A stretch of 64,000 nucleotides of DNA from Marasmius tenuissimus (lineage: Eukaryota; Basidiomycota; Agaricomycetes; Agaricales; Marasmiaceae), in contig JAQOTA010000053.1 in assembly GCA_029532415.1 (NCBI GenBank), positions 4,030,001 through 4,094,000 on the forward strand, given 5' to 3'. The translations under genes and the position numbers were made by a program. How positions within the stretch are numbered: position 1 is the first letter of the stretch; each line of letters begins with the position of its first letter. Positions 34,201-46,200 of the stretch are shown piece by piece. Below the pieces are notes generated by a model. It made no database searches, was not told the origin of the DNA, and saw only the letters and a list, made by a program, of their open reading frames with translations.

Positions 34201-36215
34201 TCCTTCGAGACGGTGTCGAAGCACTTGCGGTCATTTTAGTACGAGCCTTGAAGACGAAACCTTTCGACCCTACAACAAGCCAGGCGGACGAAAAGGAAGA
34301 GGCTCGGAGTATGGACGCGGACCCAAGCTACGAGAAACAGCTGGCAGAGAATACGAAGGATCCCAGTGATCTTACTGTAATGCGCATGGACTACCTCCAT
34401 ACAGTGAGCGCGTTTACTCGTTGCGGAGGGAAAATGTCAGCAAATGGCTCCCGGTTGACCTTCGAAGTGGTGAAAGCCGTTTTGCGAGAAGGATCTGGTC
34501 AGGACGGCGTCGCCACTGTACTAGGAGAATACGTTAGCTCCACTCTCACGAATCCAGACGGGAAAAGTACCAAACCGGTCATTCACTTTCTCAAGGATCT
34601 CGCCCCGATCATCAGTGGGGACGCGGCTTCTCTCGACCTCTCCCCAGTATTCCTCGCTATCGCAGGATTGGCCGAGATCCCACGCTATGCCAATGATCCG
34701 GCATTTTGCGAAGTGGTGGTGCAACAAATCTGCGAGGCTGGGATCGTGGCTTGTGAACAGGCCGCTGGAGAGAAGCAGTTGCAAGGCCTTTCGTGGAGGC
34801 CAGCATTAGTTCGGCTACTAAACTCCTGTCTGCTCCTCGGGAAGTCGGACCTTATGGTCCATCTCGCAAGGCACAAACCAACATACGAACTGTTGATGTA
34901 CGTGGTATTACCCCTCGTGCTGTCGATGTCGACGACGGCGGACCTTGACTTAAGCGGCAAGCGTATCGACCCCGCAGTCCGTGATTCGCAAATGCGGGCT
35001 TGGACACGACTCCTATCTTACATCGTCAGTTGCTGCGAAAAGAACCAGACGCCTGAGGGCGGTTCAACACTCGGCTTGACCCGTTCGCGATCCAGGGACA
35101 GTAGAAACGCCGAAGCCATTCGCAAGACACAACTACCTTTGTTGCTAGTTGCACTACAGGTCATCAAGGTTTTGGTTGTCAAAGGAGCGAAGGACCTGAC
35201 GACCTGCCTCCCGGATGTGTGGATCAGACTCGGTGGCTTGCTGAAGTCCCTGTTGGCGGAGGGTAGTGCGGATTTTACCGCCGGAGGTGAAGCGTCCCCA
35301 TCACCGTCACCCACACCCTCCCCCAGGGCGAGTGGTCAATTCGACTTCAGTCGAGCCGATATGTCTATGGGAATGCATTCGCTCTCTCTTGGAATGCCGT
35401 CGAATCACAGTCCAAGATTCGTCGACTATTGCTTGTGGTCAGTGGCAGAACTGATATGCGTCTATCGAACTCCTCTCTTCCTGCAGTTGCGATCCTTCCT
35501 GCACGAGAAGGTGCATGCGTTCGAAGTACAGCGACGATATCTCGAGGACGGCCCACAGTCAGGATTATCCCCAAGTCCAAGATCACGGAGACCGTCATCC
35601 GTTTTCTCCAAACCCAGGATTCGACGCCCCAACACACCATCTCCAGAAGCCTCGCCTTTACTCCGTGCCACCAATCCTTTCGAGGCTGGCGACACTTCCT
35701 TGAGCTCGCTCAGGCTCGGTTCCCCTGGGGGTGGATATCACCCAATACCTCCCCCCATGACCCACACCCACACCACTAGCTCAGGTGCAAGAGACTCTCT
35801 TCAGATTCCCTCCGACCAGAGCAACTCTTCAGCTCCTCGAATCGTTCATCTGGGGTTGGTATCACCCAGCCAAAGGCGCTCCGTATTACCAGGAACAGTA
35901 GGTGTAAGCTCCATGATGAAGGAGGTGATGGCCGATTCAACGAAAGTCCGATCCATAACCTTGATCAAACAAACATATGCCAGAATACGGATCGTTCAAA
36001 GTAGTTTCGGGTATCCACCCCTAACCAATGGACTGGAATCCGACGATCTCACGCAAGGAAGGGAAGTGTGGACCAAATCGAAAGCGTTGAAAGAGATCGT
36101 CAAGGAAACACGAGAGTTGATAGAAGAGTTCGAGGAGGATACTGTTGGAATAACGACCGAGAGCGAGGCTGCATTCGTGAATGCGAGTGATTATCCGGAT
36201 ATGCCTCTAGCATAG
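28298..36215 (+). CDS. Very large helical-repeat protein, probable UNC80-related
   Basis: About 13 exons encode roughly 2,400 residues from ATG 28298 (MEPRVQQNERKPPTKK) to TAG 36213-36215. The first 200 residues are Ser/Arg/Pro-rich and disordered. The rest is mainly alpha-helical and repeat-like, with no enzyme motif or clear membrane span. Landmarks are MVTRLPSENLVLSTLAYPFL, SLWFPSSAPAGHMFPRGPG, HLNDRNELTVLIDGINRIL, and ALMVASTRFKRLFASGGGYI. An apparent frame change near 32470-32520 is resolved by a 50-bp intron (32469-32518), so the gene looks intact. I recall mushroom proteins of this kind being assigned to the UNC80 C-terminal family. Animal UNC80 is a scaffold of the NALCN cation-leak channel, whose fungal relative is Cch1. 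That name is moderately confident only; a Furry/Mor2-like morphogenesis scaffold is the main alternative. Confidence 0.75.
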
Positions 36216-36505
36216 ATGTAGATTACGGACGCTCAGGATCCTATGTATTGGATATTTATTGCCTACTTTCACTTCTCGTCTTCTCCGCAACGCGTATTCA
36301 CTGCAGGCAATGTGGGATCGTGTCGCTGTGAACCGAGTTCAACTCTGTTTACGCTCGGTTTCCACCCAGTTTACCACGAATTCGCTGCATGTCCTACTTC
36401 ACGTGACTTTTTCCTGCATGGGGCGAAGGCATGGACGACTTGCAGTGAACTTGGTGAAAACCAAGCGTAAACAGAGTTTACCTCGGTTCATGGTGACAAG
36501 AGCCT

Positions 36506-36513
36506 ACTTTGCC
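36506..36513. repeat. Target-site duplication, left copy (ACTTTGCC)
   Basis: Identical to 38532-38539 and directly abuts the left 17-bp terminal inverted repeat of the 2.0 kb element. Confidence 0.85.
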
Positions 36514-38531
36514 AGGACCCCTGAGAGTCCCGGTTGATCCTGGATACTGACCTCCCGGGATTTGGGCAAAATTTGTCTGGACGGGGCCCCGAAAAATCGT
36601 GAGAAACCGTCCGGATTCTTGCCCGGGATCCCAAAAAATTCTCGAGTTTTGTCCGGACCCATGTATCCAGGTCCCCAGGACCGTTTTTTTCGGTTCATCT
36701 TCGGTTTTCTCACTTCTCGCACATACAGGAGAGCTCTGGGCGCTCTCTATTTATCTAGGATAGACAATGATTACTCAAGGACAGCTGAAGATAGGTTTAG
36801 TACCGATTTTGCTGGTACGCCGCACGCAGTACTTCGTAGTAAATGACTTATGTGCTATTGAACCTTTAGGGGGGTTTTCGGGCCATTTTTCCTCTTTGTT
36901 TATCCACTCTTCTGCACGAAAATTCTGGATCTCGTCGAAGTCGAGCACTTGGCCGTCCCAGCCAGACATCAGGGTGACGATTGAGGACTGTAGCACGAGA
37001 GAGACGCAACGATGTACGACGCGTTGATGAAAAAAAAATAATAAAAACAAACTCAGAAGGGCCCGCATAAGCCCGTTGATCCGCTGTAGGCGTCTTGCAG
37101 CAGTTTTCAGCTAGCTAGGTGAGCTTAAAAATATTGCAAGGCCGGTACTCGAACGACAGAACACATACACCACGCGCGGCGCCTGAGCTGTGGTTGAGAC
37201 CTGACAGCGCTCATCCGCTTGATCCGAACGAATTCTCAGCTGAGATCAAACCAAGCACGGGTTGAGGGGTCAATCCCACTCAGAATCAACTCACCCACTA
37301 CGCAACTCGATTCTGAGAGACTGGCTGCCACCTGACTGTCCGCGGGTTCTTGTACCTTTTCTCCCTTTTTTAACCCTTTCGGATGCCAAAATTATTCGGG
37401 ACGCAAACGCAATACATAATCAATGAACACTGTATTCAAATTTCAAACTGCAGGAAAATACAAATGAGAAAGCACTACTATTCATGAATAATAATACTGT
37501 AGACAAGGGTATGAAAACCATCTCTTGGTACTCGTGTGCTAGCCCTATGAAGTCTGAACATCAGAACCAATTGGTTGCGCAAGCCTCTCGAAGGTGTTAC
37601 TCATCTCCATGAATTTCTGTAAGTGTAACCCATGCAAAATCTGAACGGTGCGGAAGTCAGAATGCGGACATTCGTGAGGGAAAAAGGAACCTCATACCGT
37701 TGTTCTGGAGGCGGAAAAAGGTTGCAGTAACAGAGCAAAACCAGACCAGAATTGCTAGCAGATAGACAAAGCCGAGCCAGGAGTATCAGAGCTTATGAGA
37801 GCCAGCCAACCAGATGAGATTTCGACAAGATTCAGAGGGCAGTGACAGGGCACAAGACAGCGAGCGGTAGAGCGAAGGGCTAGGGAGACGAGGCATGAAA
37901 AACAATTGGCGTCAACGCTAATCAAGAAAGACAGTATCGTGGGCCACGCACCTTGCACACATCTGCTTCATCTGGATATCCCTTTCACTGTAAACTGTCC
38001 ATGACGTGCAATCGTGTGTGAGTGGTCCTTTTCAATGATCATGGGGAGATGAGGGAGAGAAAGGAACTTAAAGGAAAAAGAACGCGCGGCAGAAACTCAA
38101 GTTCAACATCACCTGACCGCTCTGAAGAAGGACTCTTTGACCGACGCCGAATTGAGTCCGGACTGAGCCGAGAAAGAGAGGTTGACAGCACTCTCAAGAT
38201 TGGCTCGTACAGGCCTCAGAAATTACTCCGCTTGGCCCCCTCGGCTGCCAAACCAATTGACAATATCAGTTGAGCTCCGCGCCCAATTGGTGGTGTAGAT
38301 TGAGATACGTCGTTGCCAATCTGCGGCAAATCTGCCAACTACGCCACTGACGCTTGTCCGGATTTGTATCCGGGACCTCTGTGATACGCAGTGTCTTGTC
38401 CGTACCGGTTACCCAAGATGTACTGAGTCTTGGGTCAAAAATGTCCGGATTTACTGCCGGGAGTTTCGAAAATTTTGGTCCAAAAATGTCCGACATGGTA
38501 CCCAGGATGAGGCAGGACTCTCAGGGGTCCT
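36514..38531. mobile_element. Non-autonomous DNA transposon, hAT-like, 2.0 kb
   Basis: The terminal 17 bp AGGACCCCTGAGAGTCC (36514-36530) is perfectly inverted at 38515-38531. The match extends to about 34 bp with a 6-bp mismatch block followed by ATCCTGG. It is flanked by the 8-bp duplication ACTTTGCC. Subterminal GTCCGGA-type motifs recur inside both ends (near 36573, 36608, 36652, 38355, 38441 and 38487). No transposase-like frame is present, so movement would need a trans-acting enzyme. The 8-bp duplication fits hAT or KDZ; the superfamily is not certain. The ends are unrelated to those of the KDZ element. It fills the space between the large gene at 28298 and the Dsk2 gene. Confidence 0.82.
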
Positions 38532-38539
38532 ACTTTGCC
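38532..38539. repeat. Target-site duplication, right copy (ACTTTGCC)
   Basis: Right copy of the 8-bp duplication, 140 bp upstream of the Dsk2 start codon. Confidence 0.85.
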
Positions 38540-38679
38540 TGCAGTGATTCCGTCCCGGGTCCGGCGTCGACGCGTCAAGGCACGTGTGACCCGTGAGTCA
38601 CGCGACTCCCACCTTGGGACCGGACTCTCCGGCGATGACACACTCGACCGATACCAGTTATTCTCTCCACGCTTCCACC

Positions 38680-40160
38680 ATGTCTGACGAATCACCCTCC
38701 TCAGAAATTCAAATCAATGTCAAAGGCATGGCTCGTTCCCTACTTTCTATATCGGCTTATAAGACGAACTTTCAGGGTTCTTTGTTTTATAGGGCCCAAC
38801 GAGCTCAAGTTGCAGATAACGATCGCCACCGACAAGACTGTGGCCGAGTTGAAAGAGGCGATCGCAAAGCAATCGGATGTTGAAGCTGCGAGACAGCGTT
38901 TAATCTATTCTGGTATGCCTTTCTTCGAACCTAAAGTCATTGCACTCGCGCTAATACCAAGAAATGATACTCAGGCCGCGTGCTAAAGGTATACGACATC
39001 CGTACGGTGGTCGTGACGATAGCTGACGAAGTTCTTGGGATGTAGGATGAAGATTTGCTCTCAGTCTACAAAATTCAGTCCTCTCATACAATTCACATGG
39101 TGAAGGGTGCAGCCCGAGCTGGAGCTTCAACCTCTACATCGTCGCAACCAACCTCACAGCCGCTCCCCACAATGCAATCTGGACAGAATCCATCCGATCC
39201 CTTGACTCAACTCAACTCACATATGGGCTTTGGTGCCATGGCGGGCTTGAACCCATTCGCTGACATGGGGCTGAACCCCAACGATCCAAACATGGTACGT
39301 CGTCGACCACGTCTTATAATTCGCTTACTCACACAGTGACTCGCAGATGCAATCGATGATGAACTCTCCTGAAGTACTCCAACAAATGGCAGGAATGATG
39401 TCCAACCCAGCTATCGTAGACCAGATCATCGCAAGCAACCCTCAACTGCAAGCCATGGGCCCACAAGTCCGAGAAATTTTCCAAAGCGAGGGTTTTAGAA
39501 ATATGGTGTCCGTTGCGCCCCCCATTTCCGCAAAGTTTAATTCGCTGACCCGTCTCCGGGGCTTTTTCAGATCGAATCCGGAAACTCTACGGATGATGTT
39601 CAATATGTCGGCCGCAATGCGAGGCGGTGGCAGTCCTTTTGATTCGTTTGCGAGTGGTGGTGGGCCCGGTGCGTTCCCTGCGCCAGGTATACCGGGAGGT
39701 GGGGCAACGAACACGGCCAATGCCAACACAACGACCGGAAGCACAAACACAAGCACGCCCGGAACAGGGGTCAACCCTGCCTCTCCTCCGCCGAACCCGT
39801 TCCTTAACCCCGCTATGATGCAGCAGATGATGAGTGCGATGGGTGGCGCTGCTGGTGGTGGTGGTGGCGGTGGTGGTGCAGCAGCTAATCCGTGGGGTGG
39901 TCTGGGAGGATTTGGCGCGACCCCACCTCCTCCGGCGGACAGCAGACCTCCGGAAGAGCGCTTCCAAACTCAGTTGCAGGTGAGTAATATCCGGTGCATC
40001 GTGCCCGAGTTGCGTCTAACTAATCCTGCCTTGTTTCCCATCCCAGCAATTACAAGACATGGGCTTCACGAACGCTTCACAGAATGTCCGGGCATTGTTA
40101 GCGACAGGAGGCAACGTTCATGCAGCCATCGAATACATCTTGGGGGGTGGAGGAGTATAG
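38680..40160 (+). CDS. DSK2: Ubiquilin / Dsk2-like UBL-UBA shuttle protein
   Basis: Delivers ubiquitylated proteins to the proteasome. Starts at ATG 38680 ([16 protein letters not shown]). The ubiquitin-like domain follows ([20 protein letters not shown], then RLIYSGRVLKDEDLLS, then HTIHMVKG). STI1-type segments follow ([56 protein letters not shown]). A Gly/Asn/Pro-rich low-complexity region comes next, then a C-terminal UBA domain ([20 protein letters not shown]...[13 protein letters not shown]). Stop TAG is at 40158-40160. The first intron (38726-38792) fits the family sequence only with a GC donor. The transposon at 36514-38531 ends 148 bp upstream of the ATG, so part of the promoter may derive from it. 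Confidence 0.93.
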
Positions 40161-40481
40161 GAAACCTGGAACCCAAATTTCTTGTTGTATCATAAATCCC
40201 TGTAGAATCTACACTTTCAGGTCTCAATGAGGCGGCAGGCACTGCGTGAGAGAGAGAGTTCCCAATCCGTTTGATTATTGAGTATCGAGTGTGGATTACA
40301 TTGGATCCTGTACGAGTAACATATAGGACAAAAGCAGAGGCTGAGGTATCAAGTCGGAGTCGACGGGAGGAGGAGGATGACCAAAACAAGTAGGGGTAAC
40401 AGTGAAAGCTATGAACAGTCCGTGCCACATCATGATTCAAGACGATGGAAAGAGCACAGGTAGATCCTGAGATGAGATGGT
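40161..40481. other. Convergent intergenic region
   Basis: About 320 bp between two stop codons; 3' UTRs only, as far as I can see. Confidence 0.4.
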
Positions 40482-42046
40482 CTACACGAATAGCGCAATG
40501 CCCATGAGGACTGCGGCTATGCTTGTGGCGAGGGTTCCGGCGCCACCAAGAGATTGAGCCATCATTCCCATCGCACCGTTGAGCAATACGGAAGCGTTGG
40601 AGAATGCGACGCTAGGGGTGTCAGTGGTGGAGTTTGCACCGTAGACATATGAAGTGATGTTGGGTCCGGCATTGGAGTCTGCACATTCAATCTTGATGGA
40701 CTTGACGAGGGTGTAGAATTGACCTGAAGACTTGTTACAACCAGGAAGCGTAAAACAAGGGCACAGGCGACACACCAGCAGACTTGTAATCAGGATCATT
40801 CCAGTTGATATCACCTCCAGCCCACTCCCTAGTACCAGGGGGCATAGCCGGAATACCCGCCGGCCAGATCGACAATTGTACACGAGAGGGGGTACTCGGG
40901 TAAGTTGAGACGCCCCTCGAATCCACAGCCTCGCTTTTCTTGACAGTCTTGACCACCTGTCCATCGATCACAAAGTCGAGGTGATCCTCCTGCCAGTCAA
41001 TCGCATAATCGTGATAGTTGGTGAACGTGTCGGTGAGGCCTTTGTGGGTGTCTCCGGCTGTTCGGTCGGGAATATGACCTTGCCAGAAGTGGTTGGATTG
41101 AGCTTCGGTGGTTGCTGAGCCGGGGAACTCCCAGTCGATTTCGTCCTTAATGTTGCTCATGGTGATAAAGGCAACAACGACACCTCCCCATTTACCCGTT
41201 TTCACTGGTTGGGAGTTCAGTCCGTGAACAGGAAGAGAAGTAAGGGTCTAGAGAGACGCACTCGTAGCCGTGATCTTTCCGTAGTGAACATAACGAGTAG
41301 ATGAGATCCTCGTTCCGCCGTTGGTTTCAGTTAGAATCATTGCGATGTCAGAACCAGACTGTTGGACTGAGCCTTTGTCAACAGTCCAATCATACATTGA
41401 AACGTTTCCATCGAAGCGAGAAGAATTGGTGAGAACTCGTGAAAGGTCGGTGAACGTGTGCTATGGATGGAAGGGGTCAATTTCGACAGGTTCCCGGGAC
41501 TTGGAAGGAAGATTGTGGTCCATACCGTTCCAGACTGGCATAAGGGGTTTGGTTTGCAAGAGTCCAGTGCTTTGGAATACAGAGGGTTACATCCGCCGAG
41601 GCAGAACTAAAGGGTGGGAAGAAAAGCGGGAAGTGAGTGAATCGCTCGGACAGAATTATTGAAATTGGGATGGAGCTCAACGAGCAAGGGTATTCCATTT
41701 GCGCGGTACTCCAGCGTCTAAATGACAAAAATACTCCATAAGAGAGAAGAATACACACCTCATCTGTGCCACAGAAACCAAATTCGCCTGTCAATGTCAA
41801 AGTGGAATACAGTAACAGCACCCTCAGTCAACTTCGGTATCTCGACTAATTTCGGCTGTTGGGTCACGTACTGCAGCAAGGAGCAGAACTGGGACAGGGA
41901 TTGGTGAGATTGCTGTACCGAAGAAGGAAAAAAATGAAGGTTAGCTCAAAACTTTTTTCTACTGCGGAAGTAACTGACCATTGAGTGCCGCTGACGCTTG
42001 CCACGAACAGCGACGACAACAGAACGGCCACCAGGGTCGAGTGCAT
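40482..42046 (-). CDS. GPI-anchored GH16 family wall enzyme (Crh-type chitin/glucan transglycosylase-like)
   Basis: Read leftward from ATG 42046. The first 20 residues (MHSTLVAVLLSSLFVASVSG) are a signal peptide. A Cys-rich N-terminal segment follows (CPSSAPCC, EFGFCGTDE, FCLGGCNPLYSKALDSC), like the CBM18-type region of Crh1/Utr2 proteins. The GH16 catalytic core has KDEIDWEFPG, the E-x-D-x-E active-site motif, then DWQEDHLDFVIDGQVV, VQLSIWPAGIPAMPPGTREW and AGGDINWND. The C-terminus is a Ser/Thr/Asn-rich stretch and a hydrophobic tail (SIAAVLMGIALFV) after small residues, a typical GPI signal, with TAG at 40484-40482. Crh enzymes link chitin to beta-1,6/1,3-glucan at the cell surface; whether this one is a transglycosylase or a plain glucanase is not decided. 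A TATAA-like box sits about 80 bp upstream (42124-42131). Confidence 0.85.
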
Positions 42047-42655
42047 CGTAGCAGAATTTAACGAGTGATTTGAGTCGAAAAGAGTGTGCTGGACGAACGA
42101 TGGTGGTGGTTAACAACCAAGGTGTTATAAACAAGCAGTCGCTAAAAGTTGCAATTCAACTCTAGGGGAAGACCTGGCCAATTGGATCCGGTAACGAGAC
42201 GCTGAGAAACGGCATTTCTTAGCCGTTCCTTGGCCGCATGATTCTATCAAGTTTCGATCCTTGTCAGGAACACAGTTCATCAGAATGACAGTGCTCTCTC
42301 GATAGCTCTCGATGGAACTGCACAGACTGCACACGTTGCTATTAGCGACTGACGATAGAGCAATGGAACCCGGAGCGAACAAATGATTCGTGGCCCTCAT
42401 GCACGGGGCAGAGCTTTTGAAGATGGCTACAGAATGCGGCAACGCAACGAAGAGAAGGCCTAAGCGTTGTATTCGCCAAGGTGGCACGACCGTCCTTATT
42501 TGTTCAGCGAAACCTGGCATTGTAATTGATTCGTGGCAGCATCTCTTCAAGACGCGGAACGCGCAAAGGTCAAAACAGTCGGCATAAACGATACTCAGTA
42601 CGGCAACTCCGACTGCGCAGACGAAATTGCAATAAAATAAAGATATAAACAGTCT
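42047..42655. other. Intergenic region, no gene seen
   Basis: About 600 bp between the GH16 start and the tRNA gene. It contains the GH16 promoter. An ORF at 42125-42709 (minus) overlaps the tRNA and shows no domain. Confidence 0.4.
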
Positions 42656-42739
42656 TGCATTAAGAGGGAATCGAACCCCCGGCGGGTCGAGTATTGAACT
42701 CAATGGCAACGACCCAGGTTACCACTACCCCATTAATGC
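42656..42739 (-). tRNA. tRNA-Gly (GCC anticodon) with a short intron
   Basis: On the minus strand the 7-bp acceptor stem GCATTAA/TTAATGC pairs perfectly, followed by discriminator A. The D-loop reads TAGTGGTAA and the T-loop TTCGATT, flanked by GGGGG/CCCTC (one G-U pair). The anticodon stem GGTCG/CGACC encloses TTGCCA, giving anticodon GCC. An extra 13 nt follow position 37 before the last loop base, the canonical place for a pre-tRNA intron. Without it the tRNA is 71 nt, the normal size for tRNA-Gly. The 3' CCA is not encoded, as expected in eukaryotes. Confidence 0.88.
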
Positions 42740-43256
42740 CTGTGTGAATTAGTAGATCAAGGCAAATTATAAAGCGGCTTTATGGGTGCCTATTATCACC
42801 GTTGACAGTTCTCTAATTTCAATTGTAAGTCCCTGGATTTTCTTTATGCTTTGCCAGCTTATAAGCAGATCCAAGCAGCAAGGAGAACCGTGAGATCTAC
42901 AGACGACCTCGAGCTGCTTTGCAACATTATTAGTCCTGAGCAACCCCAAAGCAGTCTCCTTAAGAAACTTCCTGCAGTTGCAATATTCACCAACAAGATG
43001 CGTACTCAGAAAGAACCATTTTTGGACCCAAGTCCTGAGGCCTAAGGTATGGAGCGCGTCAACATTCTCCAAGATACTTACATGAATGCCAGTTCAATTG
43101 TTCAACGGACATTCAAGTTCGGAATCCAGGTGGCTGTCGCGTGGACGGCGGCGAAGTCGTCGAGTCACGGTAAATGTCACACTCAACACCATCAGTGACC
43201 AAACGTGACGCGTGACAGCGGCAGGAAGCTTCAACTTGAACCAAGAGGTCGAGGAG
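42740..43256. other. Intergenic region upstream of the Num1-like gene
   Basis: About 520 bp. A possible 5' exon for the downstream gene (ATG 43082, ending near 43170) would join in frame through an intron to the sequence before the chosen start. No other gene is seen. Confidence 0.35.
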
Positions 43257-46200
43257 ATGGCCGTCCTCGACCCAGCTCAGCTTTCGTCCGCTTCTGACAT
43301 ACGATCCCACTTCCAAGTCCTTCTCGACGAAAAAGAGAAACAGCTTCAACAAGCTGGCACTCTCGGGCAGCGGGTCCTCGCCCAGCAGATAGAACTCGAA
43401 GAACGCATTCGCCAGCTGCAGGAAACCATTGGCGATGGCGACAGTGCTGAGGGAGGATACGAATCTGGTGGGGAAGGCGGAACGAATAATAAGGAGGCTG
43501 CAGAAAGGCTGACAGAGTTGGCTGAGACGCTACTGCAGTGGGACAGGGAGAATGCAATCTTGTCAAGTTCGTTCGGCAAGGTGAGTCGTCGTCCAGGGTT
43601 AACTACGTGCTCTTCAATGTTTACTGAACTCCTTTCCAGTCGTCTGCGTCACCCTCCATACCTGTGGCAGAGCTACCTCGAGAAGAATCTGTGGGAGAAC
43701 GTTCAAAGGCCTCAACAAGCGCTGCAGCACAAAGTAGACGAGCCAAGAATGCAGCACACCGTGCAGACGACGTTGGTACGACAGTCTCTTAGGCACACTT
43801 ATGGTTCAACGCCTTACAAAATTTCTTCCTCGCCTTAGAATTCGCTTTCGAAATCGGCAGCGGACTCCTTAATGAAGTCCGTCGGCTGCAGAGCCTCCTA
43901 GGTGAACGTGATAAGGCCATACAGGATATGAAAGAAGAACGGGATGATTTGGAAGCATCTGTAGAAAGCCTCCGTACCGCCCTCAAACAACAAGAACAGA
44001 GTGCAGGTGGGTCATATTCCTAATCACATTACGACATAGTTAATCTCCAACTCAACCTCTCACCGTTCAAATCGGCACGCAACAGACAAATTCAAGGAGG
44101 AGAACTGGAACCTCGAAGTGACACTCCAAGACTTGCGGACCCAGCTCAATAATTCCCTTTCACACACCGCCAAACTCGAAGGCGATCTTAAGAAACTCAC
44201 CAAGTCGCTCGCTACCACCCAAAACGCCCATGAAACCTCCAAATCGGATCTTGCGGCCACACAAGCCTCTCTTGAAACTCTTCAAGCAAAACACGAAACC
44301 GACGTCGCTCTAGCGAGAAAGAACGCTGCTGGATTGCAACGCGATAAGAGTGAATTGCAGGGAACAGTTGATCGGCTGAAGAAGGAAGTCGAAAGAGCTT
44401 CTCGGCGACCTGGCTTTGGTGCGAATAGATCCGGAAATGCATCTGGTCAAAGCCCGACCGCACTTGGATACAGACCCGATGGGACTCCTAACGACTTCCT
44501 CACACCTGGTGGGACTGATGCTGGAGATAATTTCTTTTCGGGATCTACGAACAACAGGAGAGGGAAATACGGCTATGGATACGCGTTGGGAGACGAGTTT
44601 GATCTGGATGTTGATGCTGATTCGCCTGACGCCTCGCCGTTGCCTGGTGGGGCGTCACCGTTTATGGCTCCTAGTCATCCTGCCAACGAGATCGAAGCAT
44701 TGCAACAAAGGCTTGCTCATGCCCAGAGACAAATATCGACCTTGCAGGGAACGGTGCGGAGGGAGAAGAGGGAGAAGATGGATTTGAGGCGGAAGTTGGG
44801 CTTGTCAGAGAACGGTGACGGTGACGATAATGAGTGGACGGACAACGAGCCCCCCGAAGAGGAGGAGGAGGAGGAAGAGGAGGAACATACATTTGCCGCC
44901 AGCAACGGTTCTGGCAACAAGAGACACGCACGTCACCACTCTGGAATTTCCTATCGGGGTGGTCGCGGCGCTCGTGGTGGCAGACGCGTTCCTCGTCGTG
45001 GTGGTCTGACCCTGAACGAACGCCTTTCCCTCGTTTCATCGCAGGGCGACGAGTACGACGAAGCTCATCTCCACGATCCTCATCATGATGAGGAACCAGA
45101 ACAAGAACAAGAAGATCAGGTGCCCGACCTTACCCAGGCTTCTCCCTCCCCCGCAGCTTCGAACAGGAATAGCGTTGCCAGTGTCGCGAGTATCGAAGGC
45201 ATGGATCCAGCGTTCGCGAATGTCCTCAAGCGTACGCCTTCGACATCGTCCGTTGGGCATGGTACACCCAGTCCACTTCGTCATTCCCTTCTCATGAGAC
45301 GTTCTACTCGCGGTGGCCGTGGCCGGCCTCTATCTGGCAGTGTCAATAGCCGAAGAAGAGGAATGGGCTTGAGCGTGAACGGTGGTAGGCCACCTAGCAT
45401 CATCGACATTCCTGAGGACCTGGGGCAGGCCTGGGGTGACGTCAGTGTTGGGAATGCAACCAGCAATGCGACCGCGATGGGTATCATGGCGGAACTTGGA
45501 ATGGAGCAGGAGCAAGTTATTGAGGTTGAGACGGAGGAGATTGGATGCCAGACCGATGAGGTTGAGCCAGTCGTGAAGGAGGTTGTCAGGGAGGTTGAGG
45601 TCATCAAGGAGGTTCCGGTTGAGGTCATTGTGACGAAGGAGGTACCCGTGGAGGTCATAAAGGAGGTTGAGGTTGTTAAGGAGGTTCCTGTTGAAGTTGT
45701 GAAGGAGGTGAAGGTTCCTGTCGAGGTGCCCGTGGAAGTCATCAAGGAGGTCATCAAGGAGGTTCCCGTGGAGGTTGTGAAGGAGAAGGAGGTTGTAAAG
45801 GAAGTCAGAGTTGAAGTTCCCGTGGAGGTCATCAAAGAGGTTCCTGTGGAGATCACCAAGGAGGTCCAGGTCCCCGTCGAAGTGGTACGCGAAGTCGTTC
45901 GCGAGGTGCAGGTCGAAGCACCCACGATCACACGGGACTTGGTGGATTCGGGCGTTCAGTACGAGCTCAGAGAGGAGCGAGTGGTCGAGACCAAGGCGAC
46001 CAACACTGAGGGGTCCCAAACTACCGACGTCGAGACACAGACGACCGAAGTCCAGGTACAAACGACTGGACTGCGTCTCCCTTCAACGTTCCCCACTGAA
46101 GTCGAACGTACGAGGAAAACCACCATCACACAGAGGGATATCTCAGCCGCCACCTTGGGTAGCACTGGCGAAACCACAATGCGCGGCATGCCAGGGCGTC

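Noticed and set aside
36562..37068. ORFs inside the 2 kb element as possible transposase remnants
   Set aside because: They are short, overlap on both strands and show no hAT dimerisation or RNase-H-like motif.
45281..46061. Two long minus-strand ORFs rich in Thr/Ser or Leu/Asp
   Set aside because: Shadow frames of the Val-Glu-Lys repeat in the Num1-like gene.
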